DNA from: Ruegeria denitrificans
GTDB taxonomy: Bacteria; Pseudomonadota; Alphaproteobacteria; Rhodobacterales; Rhodobacteraceae
Length of the DNA: 64,000 nt
Reading direction: 5' to 3'
NCBI RefSeq assembly: GCF_001458295.1
Contig: NZ_CYUD01000008.1
Span: 186,001-250,000 of the forward strand
The notes under the pieces were generated by a model. That model saw nothing but the letters and a program-made list of their open reading frames with translations. It was not told the DNA's origin and did no database searches. This document shows positions 1-9,410 of the stretch, piece by piece. Both the position numbers and the translations under genes were made by a program. How positions within the stretch are numbered: position 1 is the first letter of the stretch; every line of letters begins with the position of its first letter.

Positions 1-564
1 GTATGAGCCCACGATATTGCCCAGAATCAGCATCCCCGCAATCATTGCCAATCCGCCACCGCCGGTCACGGCCAGCGCCATGCGTGCGCCTTGGCGACCC
101 TCTGGCAGATGTTTCCAATACCCGATCAGAAGGAATGAACTTAGCGATGTAAGCTCCCAAAAAATAAGCAAAAGAAGGATGTTGTCTGATAGAACAATCC
201 CGACCATCGCGCCCTGGAACAGCAGCAGATAGGTATAGAATTGCCCCATCGGGTCTTCGCGCGACAGGTAAAACCGCGCGTAAAGGATGATCAGCAACCC
301 GATGCCCAGGATTAGCAGCGCAAACAGAAACCCAAGACCGTCCAGCATGAAGTTCGCGTTCAGACCCAGTGCCGGTATCCAGTCGAACCGGGCTGTGACG
401 ACATCTCCGCGCATGACCGATGGGATGTGGATCAACAGCCCCATAAGCGCCAGAAAGGTGGTCAGCCCGGCGGCTGATGCTGCTGCGTTTCGTCCCGCCC
501 GGATCAGAAGGGCTGGAAAAACAGCTCCGAGGAAGGGAAGGGCCGCGATGAGGAATAGGGACAA
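1..564 (-). CDS. mrpA: MrpA/PhaA-type monovalent cation/H+ antiporter subunit A (5' part only)
   Basis: The reverse strand encodes about 188 residues of a very hydrophobic protein that runs off the left edge of the window. The stretches DGLGFLFALLI, LLLFQGAMVGIVLSDN and FWELTSLSSFLLIGYW are typical of the N-terminal half of MrpA/MnhA/PhaA, the large NuoL-like subunit of multisubunit Na+(K+)/H+ antiporters in the inner membrane. The start is taken as TTG at 564, which has GGAG about 8 nt upstream; no ATG fits better. The gene is divergent from the rhodanese gene at 777, leaving a 212-nt promoter region. Whether subunits A and B are fused, as in many alphaproteobacteria, cannot be seen here. 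Confidence 0.85.
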   Translation of the reverse strand, partial: MSLFLIAALPFLGAVFPALLIRAGRNAAASAAGLTTFLALMGLLIHIPSVMRGDVVTARFDWIPALGLNANFMLDGLGFLFALLILGIGLLIILYARFYLSREDPMGQFYTYLLLFQGAMVGIVLSDNILLLLIFWELTSLSSFLLIGYWKHLPEGRQGARMALAVTGGGGLAMIAGMLILGNIVGSY

Positions 565-776
565 GTGCGATACTCCGGTCTGGGCGGTCAAATGTAGTAC
601 TGGTTTTTAAGGATAATTTTCTAACTGTCCAGCTATTGCAAGTTTTACACGCAGTCCTAGCGTCGTAGATTGGGGTGCGAAACAATGACGCGATCTTGAT
701 CTGCCGGTTGAAATTCAACGCGGATTCGAAATTCGGGCTGTGATAAACACATCCCGTCGGATCAGGAGGGAACCGC

Positions 777-1250
777 GTGGCAGACAAAACAAACCGAACA
801 CGCCGATGGGTTCTGCTGGGCGGGGGCGCGGCCATTGTCGCGGGCTTTGCTGTTCGGGAATACCGTCTGATCCCTCCGGTTTATACTGGCGGGCAGTTGA
901 GTGTTCAGGATGCACACCAACAAGCGGTGTCGGGGGAAATATTGCTGGTCGATATTCGCACCCCGCGGGAATGGCAGTCAACGGGTGTTGGTCAGGGGGC
1001 GCATCCGTTGGACATGCGCCGTGATGACTTCGAACAGGCGCTGGCAGACCTGACAGGCAAAAATCGCGATGCCCCCATTGCATTGATCTGTGCGCGCGGG
1101 GTCCGATCAGCCCGGCTGAGTAATCGGTTGACTCAAGCTGGATTCACAAATGTCGTCGACGTGCCCGAGGGAATGTTGGGCTCTGCCGCAGGGCCGGGAT
1201 GGGTGCGTGCCGGATTGCCGGTTCAACACAATACGGGAGAGACGGAATGA
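777..1250 (+). CDS. Membrane-anchored rhodanese-like protein
   Basis: 157 residues. Residues 1-30 carry a basic start (NRTRRW) followed by a hydrophobic stretch, so the protein is probably a signal-anchored, periplasm-facing protein. A single rhodanese domain follows, with the VDIRTPREW motif at about 58-66 and the active-site loop ICARGVRSA holding Cys105, the expected sulfur acceptor. Start is GTG at 777 with AGGAGG about 8 nt upstream. The stop overlaps the next ATG by 4 nt (ATGA), so it is co-transcribed with the esterase gene. Rhodaneses of this type carry persulfide sulfur, but the partner here is not visible. Confidence 0.85.
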   Translation: MADKTNRTRRWVLLGGGAAIVAGFAVREYRLIPPVYTGGQLSVQDAHQQAVSGEILLVDIRTPREWQSTGVGQGAHPLDMRRDDFEQALADLTGKNRDAPIALICARGVRSARLSNRLTQAGFTNVVDVPEGMLGSAAGPGWVRAGLPVQHNTGETE

Positions 1251-2062
1251 TCCGGGCATTTACCTTGGCAGCGGGTTTGACAGTTGCAGGGCAGGCCGGA
1301 TGGGCCGCTTGCGCCGATCAGGAAGATATGTGCGAAACCGCCTCGGGCGGCTATCACATCGAACTGCCCGAAGCCGACAATCCGCCACTGGTCGTCTTCC
1401 TGCACGGCTATGGGGGCTCGGCAACCGGGACGTTGAAAAACCGCAATATGGTCGAGCCATTGCTAGCGCGCGGCTATGCGGTCATGGCGCCCGAGGGATC
1501 GGAACGCAACGGTCGCCAAAGCTGGAACTTCTTTCCCGGTTGGGAGGGGCGGGACGAAACCGCCTTTCTGACCGAGGCGGTGCAGGATGCCTCGACGCGG
1601 TTTGGCGTGGATGCGGATCGGGTGGTGCTGGGCGGATTTTCGGCCGGGGCGTTCATGGTGTATTATTTGGCCTGTGCGGCACCCGATACATTTTCGGCCT
1701 ATGTGCCGGTGTCCGGTGGATTCTGGCGACCGCATCCCGAAGGCTGCGACGGCCCGGTGCGGATGTTACACACCCATGGCTGGACCGACAATGTGGTGCC
1801 GCTAGAGGGCCGCATTCTGGGCGGTGGCCGGTTCCATCAAGGCGATATCTTTGCCGGGTTGGAAATCTGGCGCGTTGCGAATGAATGCGTTGACACCAAG
1901 CCCAGCGGCTTCTCGACCACCGGTCAATTCATGCGCCGCAGATGGACCGGGTGTGCCGAAGGCGGCATGCTGGAATTCGCGCTGTTTCCTGGCGGTCACA
2001 CAGTGCCCAAGGGCTGGGCAGACATGATGATGGATTGGTACGAAGGCCTGCCGGGCGGCTAA
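1247..2062 (+). CDS. Secreted PHB-depolymerase/feruloyl-esterase-like hydrolase (LpqC family)
   Basis: 271 residues. An N-terminal signal peptide (about residues 1-20, ending AGWA) points to export. The alpha/beta-hydrolase fold is shown by the oxyanion motif FLHGYGG (about 51-57), the nucleophile elbow GGFSAGA with Ser132, and a C-terminal GGHTVP His. This matches the COG3509 polyhydroxybutyrate depolymerase-like esterases. ATG 1247 overlaps the rhodanese stop (ATGA) and is preferred over an upstream start inside that gene. The stop codon abuts the stop of convergent opgH with no spacer. The real ester substrate cannot be read from the sequence. Confidence 0.8.
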   Translation: MIRAFTLAAGLTVAGQAGWAACADQEDMCETASGGYHIELPEADNPPLVVFLHGYGGSATGTLKNRNMVEPLLARGYAVMAPEGSERNGRQSWNFFPGWEGRDETAFLTEAVQDASTRFGVDADRVVLGGFSAGAFMVYYLACAAPDTFSAYVPVSGGFWRPHPEGCDGPVRMLHTHGWTDNVVPLEGRILGGGRFHQGDIFAGLEIWRVANECVDTKPSGFSTTGQFMRRRWTGCAEGGMLEFALFPGGHTVPKGWADMMMDWYEGLPGG

Positions 2063-3931
2063 TCACTCGGCAGGGGTCATGACCGTCTTACCTTCAATCA
2101 GGCGTTTCAGTTCGTTCCGGTGACGCCTGGCTGAACGTGTGATGGCGGGTTCGTGGAAATCCTCTTTCATGCCGACCATGCGCCGCGCTGCACCAGCCGA
2201 TACACCGCTGAGCGCGGACAGAGGGATCGCCAGCGCAAGGCTGATGGCAATCGGAGCCAGCCAGATCGAAACAAGGCCGGACAGGATACCCACGCTCAGC
2301 GCGATGCCGCTGACAGTTTCCAGCATATGGCACAGGATCAGCGTGTGCAGGCTATAACTGCCGCCGTCCCGCGCCTGCGGCGACCAGCCTTTTTGCAACC
2401 CCAGTGCCGTACGGAACACCGCGATCATCTGCTGCACCATCAGGATTGGAGCATAGAGGATCGACAGGATAACCTCGGCCAGGAACGATGTCAGGAACTT
2501 CGAACCTCCGCCGAAATCCGCATAGCGCACACCGCTAAGGGGCAGGGCCAGAACGCCCAGCACCTTGGGGGCCAGCAACATCGCGTACATAACCAGAATG
2601 ATCAGCACATGGCGGGTTTCCGACATCTCGGGCCATTGCGGGAACAGAGGATTATCCGGGCTGAAATAGTGCAGGACCGAGGCATCCTCGCCCTGACCAA
2701 TCAGCGCCCACATCACCAGCAGCGCAAACCACAGTGGCGACATCAGATAACCCACCGCGCCGTGAAACATGTGGAACCGCGACACTGCGCGGAATCCGGC
2801 AGAGCCCAGCAGTTTCAGGTGCTGCAGGTTGCCCTGACACCAACGACGGTCACGCAGGGCATGATCGATCAATGTGGGCGGTGTTTCTTCGTACGAACCA
2901 CGGATGCGCGGCAGGAACCGCACGCCCCAGCCAGCGCGGCGCATCAGACCGGCCTCGACAAAATCGTGGCTCATGATCAGCTTTTCCTGACCGTTGAACG
3001 CCCGCAATTTCGGAAGACCAGCGCAGTTGGCGAAAGCTTGTGTACGGATGATGGCGTTATGGCCCCAATAGTTGCCCTCTTGCCCGCACCAACGGGCCAG
3101 ACCTTCGGCAAAGGCGATACCATAAACGCCGTTTGCAAACTGCTGCATCCGGGCAAAGACCGATTGCGCGCCGATCAGTTGCGGATAGCTTTGGATCAAG
3201 CCTGCACCAGAATCGCGCGCAAGCGAATCCGTCAGGCGCAGGATCGCACGGCCCGTCATCAGACTGTCGGCATCCAGCACCAGCATCGCATCCCAATCCG
3301 CGCCCCAGCGGCTGACCCAGTCGGCAATGTTGCCGACTTTGCGGTCAGTGTTTTCTTCGCGACGCCGGTAATACAGCTCCAGACCCGGGGCCAACGTCGT
3401 GCGCAAAGCCTCGATACTGGCCTGTTCTTGTGCTGCGATCTCGGGGTCGCGGGTGTCGGACAGGATGAACATGGCATAGTGGTGCTGACCACCCCGCGCC
3501 TGCAAATCCTCGAGCATCGTGCGGGCATTGCCCAGCACGTTCCACGGCACCTCGTTATAGACCGGCATCAGCAGCGCCACGCGCAGAGGTTGCGGGCGGC
3601 CTTCACGTTTGGGCTGTTCTTGCCGCGACAGGGACACCATGCCCAGAAGCACAGTACAGACTGTGAAAGAAATCCAGAAGAAGTTGAACGAGATCAGCGC
3701 CAGAAGGATCGCCTCGATCAAGTTGATCCCTTCGGCCCCGAACCAATCGGACATCACCCAAAGCAGACCCAAGGTCGCGACCATCGCAGGCGAAAACGCC
3801 AAGGCGCGCCAGAACCCGGCCGAGGGGCGCTGACCCTCGGGCACTTGCGCGTCACGGAAGCCCGCGCTGAAATCTTGCGCGGGCATGGCCAGCGGTGCCT
3901 CGGGCGGCATGATATGCAAGTTTTCGGTCAT
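2063..3931 (-). CDS. opgH: Glucans biosynthesis glucosyltransferase H
   Basis: 622 residues. Family 2 glycosyltransferase with N-terminal membrane segments (about 45-105), a cytoplasmic catalytic domain and several C-terminal membrane segments. Visible GT motifs are LLMPVYNE, the metal-binding VLDADSLM near residue 220, and DRRWCQGNLQH (the RxxRW-type product motif). OpgH polymerises the beta-glucan backbone of osmoregulated periplasmic glucans from UDP-glucose while moving it across the inner membrane. Start ATG 3931 overlaps the opgG stop (ATGA); an upstream in-frame ATG at 3940 lies inside opgG and is less likely. Last gene of TPR-opgC-opgG-opgH. Confidence 0.93.
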   Translation of the reverse strand: MTENLHIMPPEAPLAMPAQDFSAGFRDAQVPEGQRPSAGFWRALAFSPAMVATLGLLWVMSDWFGAEGINLIEAILLALISFNFFWISFTVCTVLLGMVSLSRQEQPKREGRPQPLRVALLMPVYNEVPWNVLGNARTMLEDLQARGGQHHYAMFILSDTRDPEIAAQEQASIEALRTTLAPGLELYYRRREENTDRKVGNIADWVSRWGADWDAMLVLDADSLMTGRAILRLTDSLARDSGAGLIQSYPQLIGAQSVFARMQQFANGVYGIAFAEGLARWCGQEGNYWGHNAIIRTQAFANCAGLPKLRAFNGQEKLIMSHDFVEAGLMRRAGWGVRFLPRIRGSYEETPPTLIDHALRDRRWCQGNLQHLKLLGSAGFRAVSRFHMFHGAVGYLMSPLWFALLVMWALIGQGEDASVLHYFSPDNPLFPQWPEMSETRHVLIILVMYAMLLAPKVLGVLALPLSGVRYADFGGGSKFLTSFLAEVILSILYAPILMVQQMIAVFRTALGLQKGWSPQARDGGSYSLHTLILCHMLETVSGIALSVGILSGLVSIWLAPIAISLALAIPLSALSGVSAGAARRMVGMKEDFHEPAITRSARRHRNELKRLIEGKTVMTPAE

Positions 3932-5427
3932 ACGGTCCAACGGTAGAGCCAGACCTCAGAGGCCGGCTGTTTGTCTTTCAGCAACTGCGCGCGCAGTTCC
4001 ACGTGGTTCCGATCGCCCGGCTGAAAGGAAAAGGCCAGACGCAGCCCGCCGGTGTCCGGGTTGCGCTGCAGCACGCCCTCAGACGTTTCGGCATGGGGTG
4101 AGTTGACGAAGATGGTCATGGCCTCGGGGTCGTCGAACAGCTCAGAGGGTTCAAAATCGATGACGGCCAAACGTCCATCGCCAAAAGTGTTTTCACCCAT
4201 GGCTGTGTTGATTACCCGCGGCATCGGTGTACGCTGCGGCTCATCCCCCCAGATCAGACGGTAGGACAGGTCAACCTGGCTGCCTGCTGCGTATGGCTCC
4301 ATCGGTCGCCAATAGGCAACGATGTTGTCATAGATTTCCTGATCTGCTGGAATCTCAACCAGCGTGACCGAACCTTTGCCCCAATCGGAGCCGGGCTCGA
4401 CCCACAGGCCGGGGCGTTTGTGGTAGTTCGCCTCAAGATCCGCATAATCCGAGAAGTCGCGTTTCCGTTGCATCAGGCCGAACCCGCGCGGGTTCATGTC
4501 AACGAAGGACGAAATCTGCAGACGCGTCGGGTTTGCCAACGGTCGCCAAATTACTTCTCCGGCGCCGTTACGGATCAGCAGACCGTCGCTGTCGTGGACG
4601 GCGGGGCGGAAATCGTCGAACCGGCTGTGGTTGGTCTGATCAAACAAGAACATCGAGGTGCCCGGCGCGATACCTACATGGGCCAGCTCTTCGCGCGGGA
4701 ACAGGGTGGACTCGATATCCATGACGCAATCCGCGCCTGCGGTGACATTGAACCGATAGGCACCGGTCACGCTGGGGCTGTCCATCAGTACGTGGACCAC
4801 CATGTCGCGCTGACCGGGTTTGGGGCGCTCCAGCCAGAACCGAATAAATTCGGGGAACTCTTCGCCATCCGGATCGCCGGTTTTCAGGGCCAAACCACGG
4901 GCGGACAAACCGTAAACCTCGTGAAGGCCAATGGCGCGGAAATAGCTGGCACCCTGCCAGACGCAGAACTCGTCTGTCTTGCCGGGGCGGTGCATCTCGG
5001 TGCGCAGGCGCAGGCCAGAGAAACCCAGCGTGTCGTCAATCGGCAGTTCCGGCACATCTTCGGATTTGTCGAACATCGACAGATCGAAGGTGACCGGTTT
5101 GGTCATACCGTCCTCGACCGTCGACACTTTTACGGTGCGCGGGAAGTACAGTCCGGGCGTAAAGAAATCGACGTTAAAGGGTGTCTCGGTCTCATACCAC
5201 AGCGCACGGTCCAGGCGGAACCGGATCGAGCGGTATTGCTGATAGGTCAGGTCCTGCCATTCCTGCGGCACCATCTCGCGTTCGGTATAGGGGCGGCTGG
5301 CCAGATCGCGGGCCATCGCGATGACATCATTGCGGTCAAAGGGGGTTTCCCCGCCGGTGGCAAATGTGGCCGGCGCAAAGGCAAGCGCCGAAGTCGAGGC
5401 CAGAAATGCGCGACGTGTAAAATTCAT
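3928..5427 (-). CDS. opgG: Glucans biosynthesis protein G (periplasmic)
   Basis: 499 residues. The N-terminus has a twin-arginine-like signal (FTRRAFLAS followed by an Ala-rich hydrophobic stretch), as usual for OpgG/OpgD proteins. The mature protein shows family features such as RFRLDRALWYE, FTPGLYFPR, a YFRAIG motif and ANYHKRPGLWVEP. OpgG is needed in the periplasm for building and branching the glucan backbone made by OpgH. The start at 5427 is preferred to the upstream 5460 because it has GGAAG at good spacing, begins the signal peptide, and forms an ATGA overlap with the opgC stop. It also forms an ATGA overlap with opgH downstream. Confidence 0.93.
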   Translation of the reverse strand: MNFTRRAFLASTSALAFAPATFATGGETPFDRNDVIAMARDLASRPYTEREMVPQEWQDLTYQQYRSIRFRLDRALWYETETPFNVDFFTPGLYFPRTVKVSTVEDGMTKPVTFDLSMFDKSEDVPELPIDDTLGFSGLRLRTEMHRPGKTDEFCVWQGASYFRAIGLHEVYGLSARGLALKTGDPDGEEFPEFIRFWLERPKPGQRDMVVHVLMDSPSVTGAYRFNVTAGADCVMDIESTLFPREELAHVGIAPGTSMFLFDQTNHSRFDDFRPAVHDSDGLLIRNGAGEVIWRPLANPTRLQISSFVDMNPRGFGLMQRKRDFSDYADLEANYHKRPGLWVEPGSDWGKGSVTLVEIPADQEIYDNIVAYWRPMEPYAAGSQVDLSYRLIWGDEPQRTPMPRVINTAMGENTFGDGRLAVIDFEPSELFDDPEAMTIFVNSPHAETSEGVLQRNPDTGGLRLAFSFQPGDRNHVELRAQLLKDKQPASEVWLYRWTV

Positions 5428-6641
5428 TTCTTTGACTTCCAAGGTTGTGATTTGAACCAAGCGGCCATGTATGCCACCCCGATGATCATCGCAAAGCCAA
5501 TCATGTTAGCGATGAACACACTGGCAACATCCCGCCCACTCAGGTCCAGTCCGACACCGATAAGCCGTGCTGCTGCCATGGAAAATACGAACACTGCCAG
5601 TGATTGCTGCCCAACTTTGGTGATCACGGTCAGCAGGCATTGCCAGACTTTGGCAGCCGCGCCGTGGCCGGTGGCGATCAGTCGGTGACCGTGCTCACCA
5701 GCAGCAACCCAGCCCAGATAGGCCAGCGAAAGGAAGTGCAGATACCGGAACAGGCCAAAATCTGTCTTGTCGCGAAACTCTTTCGTAACCGGCCAGACCT
5801 TGCGGATTTCATCCGCCAGATCAGGGGCCGCTGCGTTGATCCAGGTGAACACTTTCCACGAGCCAAACGGCATCGAGAAGATCAGGAACAGCGCCGCCGC
5901 CCAGATCAGCGTTTTTGAAACCGGCGGTGCGGGAATCCAACCGCGCATGAAGGCAAAACCGGTAAAAAACAGCAATTGCCAGCCAAAGGGGTTGAAGAAC
6001 CACTGGCGGTCTGACCACGGCTCGGCCGGCAGGTCCAGAACGTCGGTCTGCGCCACCAGCCAGAGTGTGACCGATGCCAAAGCAACCGCCCAGAACCCAA
6101 TCCGTGACAGGCCCATAACCAGCGGCATCATCGCCAGAACCACCAGATACATCGGCAGAATGTCGAAATAGTTCGGCACATAAGTCAGTGTGAACAGGCC
6201 AACGATCTGCGGGGCGGGGTCGTTGAAGAAATGCTGCAGGTTCAGCGAGGAAATATAGTCTTTCTCGAACAACCCGCTTTCATTCAGCGCGGCCATGGAC
6301 ATGGCGACAAAGAAGAACAGCGCGACATGTGCCCAGTAAACCTGCCAGATGCGGAACGCCACGCGGGTGGTGCCCATCCACCATCCCTTGCGCAGAAAGG
6401 CCCCGCCAAAGGCGATGGCCGAGGCCATGCCGGAACAGAACACGAAGATCTCGGTCGCGTCGGAAAAGCCGAACCGCGCGGGAATCCACCGTGCCCAAGG
6501 GTCGTTCGGGATATGCGCGATCAGGATGATGAACATCGCGATGCCGCGATAGAAATCTAGACGCGGGTCGCGCACGCGGGCAGGGGTGGCCGCCGAAGCA
6601 GCCACAGGCGCAAAATCAGAAGCGGGCGATGCAGTCGCCAT
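5424..6641 (-). CDS. opgC: OpgC-type membrane acyltransferase (glucan succinylation)
   Basis: 405 residues with about ten predicted membrane segments. The conserved start of the OpgC/acyltransferase-3 family is visible as RDPRLDFYRGIAMFIILIAHIPNDP (residue run described here only as the DFYRG and LIAH motifs), followed by FGFSDATEIFVFCSG. OpgC proteins transfer succinyl or similar groups to osmoregulated periplasmic glucans at the inner membrane. It is the first opg gene of the operon, 32 nt downstream of a TPR gene and overlapping opgG by 4 nt. The N-terminal 22 residues are Ala-rich and probably cytosolic. Confidence 0.9.
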   Translation of the reverse strand: MATASPASDFAPVAASAATPARVRDPRLDFYRGIAMFIILIAHIPNDPWARWIPARFGFSDATEIFVFCSGMASAIAFGGAFLRKGWWMGTTRVAFRIWQVYWAHVALFFFVAMSMAALNESGLFEKDYISSLNLQHFFNDPAPQIVGLFTLTYVPNYFDILPMYLVVLAMMPLVMGLSRIGFWAVALASVTLWLVAQTDVLDLPAEPWSDRQWFFNPFGWQLLFFTGFAFMRGWIPAPPVSKTLIWAAALFLIFSMPFGSWKVFTWINAAAPDLADEIRKVWPVTKEFRDKTDFGLFRYLHFLSLAYLGWVAAGEHGHRLIATGHGAAAKVWQCLLTVITKVGQQSLAVFVFSMAAARLIGVGLDLSGRDVASVFIANMIGFAMIIGVAYMAAWFKSQPWKSKK

Positions 6642-6673
6642 ACGTTTTCTGTCCTTCTGGGTCTTTGTTTTTG

Positions 6674-8044
6674 TTATTCAGCCGGAACGCTTTGTGCGTC
6701 TCCGTCGTCGCGGGCCGCGTCGATCAATGCGCGGCGCGCCAGTGCGTAATTGTCCTCGCCTCCGGCCCGTTTGGCGCGGCGGTCGTCCAGGATGCGCTCG
6801 ACAGCATCCAGACGGCCTGCACGCAGGCCCGAATCAATGGTGATGCGCTCGAATACATCACGTTGGGCGTGGCTGCCACCTACCAGTTGCATACCATTGC
6901 GGGCGCTCGATAAAAAGTCGAAGGCGGCGGCGTATTGGCCCTCGCCGAAAGCCTCAAGCCCTTTGGATGCCGCGATGCCCGGGTCGGACATTCGGACCGG
7001 GGTATCGCCCTGATTGCGCTGTGCGTCTTTCTGGATACGCTTCAGCATCTTGCTGGTCGCGTCGCTCCGGTTGTCACCGGTCAGGGCCAGCAGGTAGTGC
7101 AGGTCAGCGAAAATCACGCAGCCATCTTCGGTCCGGGCAGCGCTGAGATCGGCCAGCTCTTCCCAGCGGTTGCCCACGTCAACACCTTCCAGTTCCATGC
7201 GCGACAACAGCGAGGTCGCGTTCGAGATATCACGGTAATCGTCCGTTTTATCCTGACGAACATGGGTGTCATACAGTTCGATCACCTGATCGACCTGACC
7301 CAGATCCAGATGCATCAGTGCCTTGTGCCACCAAACGTGATAGCGGAAGTTGTTGCAATGGGTCCAGGCGATCTCGCGTCCGGCCAACCAGTCCAGACCC
7401 AGCTGCGCATTGCCCTGCATTTCGTGCACATGGGCCACCGCATGCAGACCCCAGGCATCATCAGAAACCATCCAAAGGGCTTGACGCCCGGCAATCTCGG
7501 CTTTTTGGTATTCGCCCGTTTCCTCCAACGCGAAGGCGTGACAGCCCAGAAGATAGCCACGCCCTGGGTGATCTGGTTCATAAGCGGGCAAAACCCGCTC
7601 GATTGACCGGCGCATACCGGTCGGGTCGCCCAGAACGAACCGGGTGGCGTGGCTGAGTTTCATCGCCAGGGTATCCTGCGGGTGGGTGCGCAGGATCTGC
7701 TCGAATTTCTGTATGGCGTGTGAGGGCAGATCGTCCAGATACAGCCCTAACGCCTCGACATACATACGCTCGCGTTCGGTAATCGGTTGCCGCTCCATGG
7801 CGGCTTTGGCGTCAGACAGGGCTTCGACCGCGACGACAGTCATCTCGCGCCGGCCCAGCAGAACCATGAACAGGCCTTTGATGGCGTGACCCAGCGCAAA
7901 GTCGGGCGCAAGCTCCAGCACCTTGCCCAGATGTTGCGGGGTGACGGCCGCATGTGCCATGAACCCAAGCAGAACACCGTTCCACGCCTCGACGCTTGCC
8001 GATTGGCTGAGGGTGTTCATCTGTCCGAAAACATCCTGTTTCAT
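6674..8044 (-). CDS. TPR protein of the TTC38 type
   Basis: 456 residues. Helical repeats run through the whole protein (for example LELAPDFALGHAIKG, FEQILRTHPQDTLAMKL, YLLGCHAFALEETGEYQKAE), and the central segment HAVAHVHEMQG...WHKALMHLDLG resembles the tetratricopeptide repeat 38 (TTC38) family. No catalytic motif is recognised. Start ATG 8044 is chosen; an in-frame TTG at 8068 would add eight residues. The gene ends 32 nt before opgC on the same strand and is probably in its transcript, which makes a role in glucan synthesis or envelope stress possible, but this is inference only. Confidence 0.75.
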   Translation of the reverse strand: MKQDVFGQMNTLSQSASVEAWNGVLLGFMAHAAVTPQHLGKVLELAPDFALGHAIKGLFMVLLGRREMTVVAVEALSDAKAAMERQPITERERMYVEALGLYLDDLPSHAIQKFEQILRTHPQDTLAMKLSHATRFVLGDPTGMRRSIERVLPAYEPDHPGRGYLLGCHAFALEETGEYQKAEIAGRQALWMVSDDAWGLHAVAHVHEMQGNAQLGLDWLAGREIAWTHCNNFRYHVWWHKALMHLDLGQVDQVIELYDTHVRQDKTDDYRDISNATSLLSRMELEGVDVGNRWEELADLSAARTEDGCVIFADLHYLLALTGDNRSDATSKMLKRIQKDAQRNQGDTPVRMSDPGIAASKGLEAFGEGQYAAAFDFLSSARNGMQLVGGSHAQRDVFERITIDSGLRAGRLDAVERILDDRRAKRAGGEDNYALARRALIDAARDDGDAQSVPAE

Positions 8045-8163
8045 GCGATTGGTCCGATCCAGTTGCAAATTTCTACACTATTCGATGTAGCAGAGACTTT
8101 GACGGCGTCGTATCAGTATCGCCGCTGCTCTCGAATTGGTGAAAAGCTGTGTGTGTAAAACGT

Positions 8164-8205
8164 GAAAAAAACCGCCGATTCAACGGCATGTTTCAGCAAC
8201 ATGCC
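8164..8205 (-). terminator. Inverted repeat downstream of the CoA-transferase gene, possible terminator
   Basis: GGCATGTT (8185-8192) and AACATGCC (8198-8205) form a perfect 8-bp hairpin with a 5-nt loop. Read on the minus strand it lies 20 nt beyond the stop at 8226 and is followed, after about 14 nt, by a run of seven T. The gap before the T-run makes this an imperfect intrinsic terminator. Confidence 0.45.
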
Positions 8206-8225
8206 GCCGAAATAGGTATTGTGTT

Positions 8226-9410
8226 TCAATCTTCGAACGGATCCTCGGCGTTCAATACGGCCTGAGTGTCCGCCCCGAATTCGGGCGGGGCAGTGCGATA
8301 GGTGACCGGTGTGCGCGACATTTTCAGCGGATTTCCGATCAGCTGAACCTCACTCGGGGTGGCCTGCATGGCGATCTGCATTTGCCGTGCCGCGACCTGA
8401 TCCGAGGCAAAAACCTGATCCAGCGTCCGCACCGGGCCAACCGGAACTTTTCGGGTCTCAAGCTCGGCGATGACGGTGGCTGTGTCATAGGTTTGAACCG
8501 CGGGGCGCAGCACATCATTCAGGGCATCGCGGTTTTCCAGCCGCGCCGGGTTGGTGGCAAAGCGCGGGTCATCCGCCAGCTCAGGCTGACCGAGGAAATC
8601 GCAGAAACGGCGGAACTGACCGTCATTACCCACGGCGAGGATCACGTGACCGTCCGAGGTTTCATATACGTCATAAGGCACGATGTTGGGATGCCCGTTG
8701 CCGCGACGCTTTGGGACATTGCCCGAGGTCAGGTAATTCACGCCCTCATTAATCAGCCACGCAACCTGTGTGTCGACCAATGCCAGGTCGATCTGCTGGC
8801 CTTCGCCGGTCTGATCCCGGTGGCGCAGGGCTGCGAGTATGCCAACGCAGGCATACATTCCACACATCACATCAGCGATGCCAACGCCCACTTTCATCGG
8901 CGCGCCTTCGGGGTCGCCGGTCAGCGACATGATCCCGCCATAGCCCTGCGCCATCAGGTCATAGCCGGGCTTGGACGCATTCGGTCCAGTCTGGCCGTAG
9001 CCAGAGATCGAGCAATAAACGAGGCTTGGGAAATCCTGCGACAGCGCGGCATAATCAAGGCCATATTTCGCCAGCCCGCCCGGCTTGAAATTCTCGATCA
9101 GGATGTCCGCATGTGATGCCAGCCGTTTGATTTGGGCCTGACCTTCGGGCGTAGTGATGTCGATGGCGACGGATTTCTTATTGCGGTTGGTCGACATGAA
9201 ATACGCGCTCAGGTCCGAACGGTTGCCCTGAGCGTCTTCAACGTAAGGAGGCCCCCATTGCCGCGTATCATCGCCACCACTGGCCGGGTTTTCGATCTTG
9301 ATGACATTGGCCCCCAAATCGCCCAGCAATTGCGTGCAGGTCGGTCCGGCCAGAATGCGGCTGAGGTCCAGTACTTTGACGCCTTTCAATGGTCCTTCAG
9401 ATCCGGCCAT
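8226..9410 (-). CDS. Family III CoA-transferase (CaiB/BaiF type)
   Basis: 394 residues. N-terminal GVKVLDLSRILAGPTCTQLLGDLGANVIKIE-type start (seen as LDLSRILAGP and DLGANVIKIE) and the GIADVMCGMYA segment carrying the expected catalytic Asp mark a family III CoA-transferase, which swaps CoA between carboxylic acids. Start ATG 9410 has GGAGG 6 nt upstream; the in-frame start 30 nt earlier lies deeper in the preceding gene. The first 14 nt overlap the end of the TPP-enzyme gene, so the two are translationally coupled. The pairing recalls formyl-CoA transferase with oxalyl-CoA decarboxylase, but the partner here looks like a general TPP enzyme, so the acid substrate is unknown. Confidence 0.88.
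   Translation of the reverse strand: MAGSEGPLKGVKVLDLSRILAGPTCTQLLGDLGANVIKIENPASGGDDTRQWGPPYVEDAQGNRSDLSAYFMSTNRNKKSVAIDITTPEGQAQIKRLASHADILIENFKPGGLAKYGLDYAALSQDFPSLVYCSISGYGQTGPNASKPGYDLMAQGYGGIMSLTGDPEGAPMKVGVGIADVMCGMYACVGILAALRHRDQTGEGQQIDLALVDTQVAWLINEGVNYLTSGNVPKRRGNGHPNIVPYDVYETSDGHVILAVGNDGQFRRFCDFLGQPELADDPRFATNPARLENRDALNDVLRPAVQTYDTATVIAELETRKVPVGPVRTLDQVFASDQVAARQMQIAMQATPSEVQLIGNPLKMSRTPVTYRTAPPEFGADTQAVLNAEDPFED

Noticed and set aside
2153-3946. 597-codon open frame on the plus strand opposite opgH
   Set aside because: It is an antisense shadow of a clear OpgH gene: very rich in Gln, Arg and His, with no recognisable domain and no ribosome site.
4420-5688. 422-codon plus-strand frame opposite opgG and opgC
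   Set aside because: Spans the junction of two well-identified minus-strand genes and has shadow-like composition.
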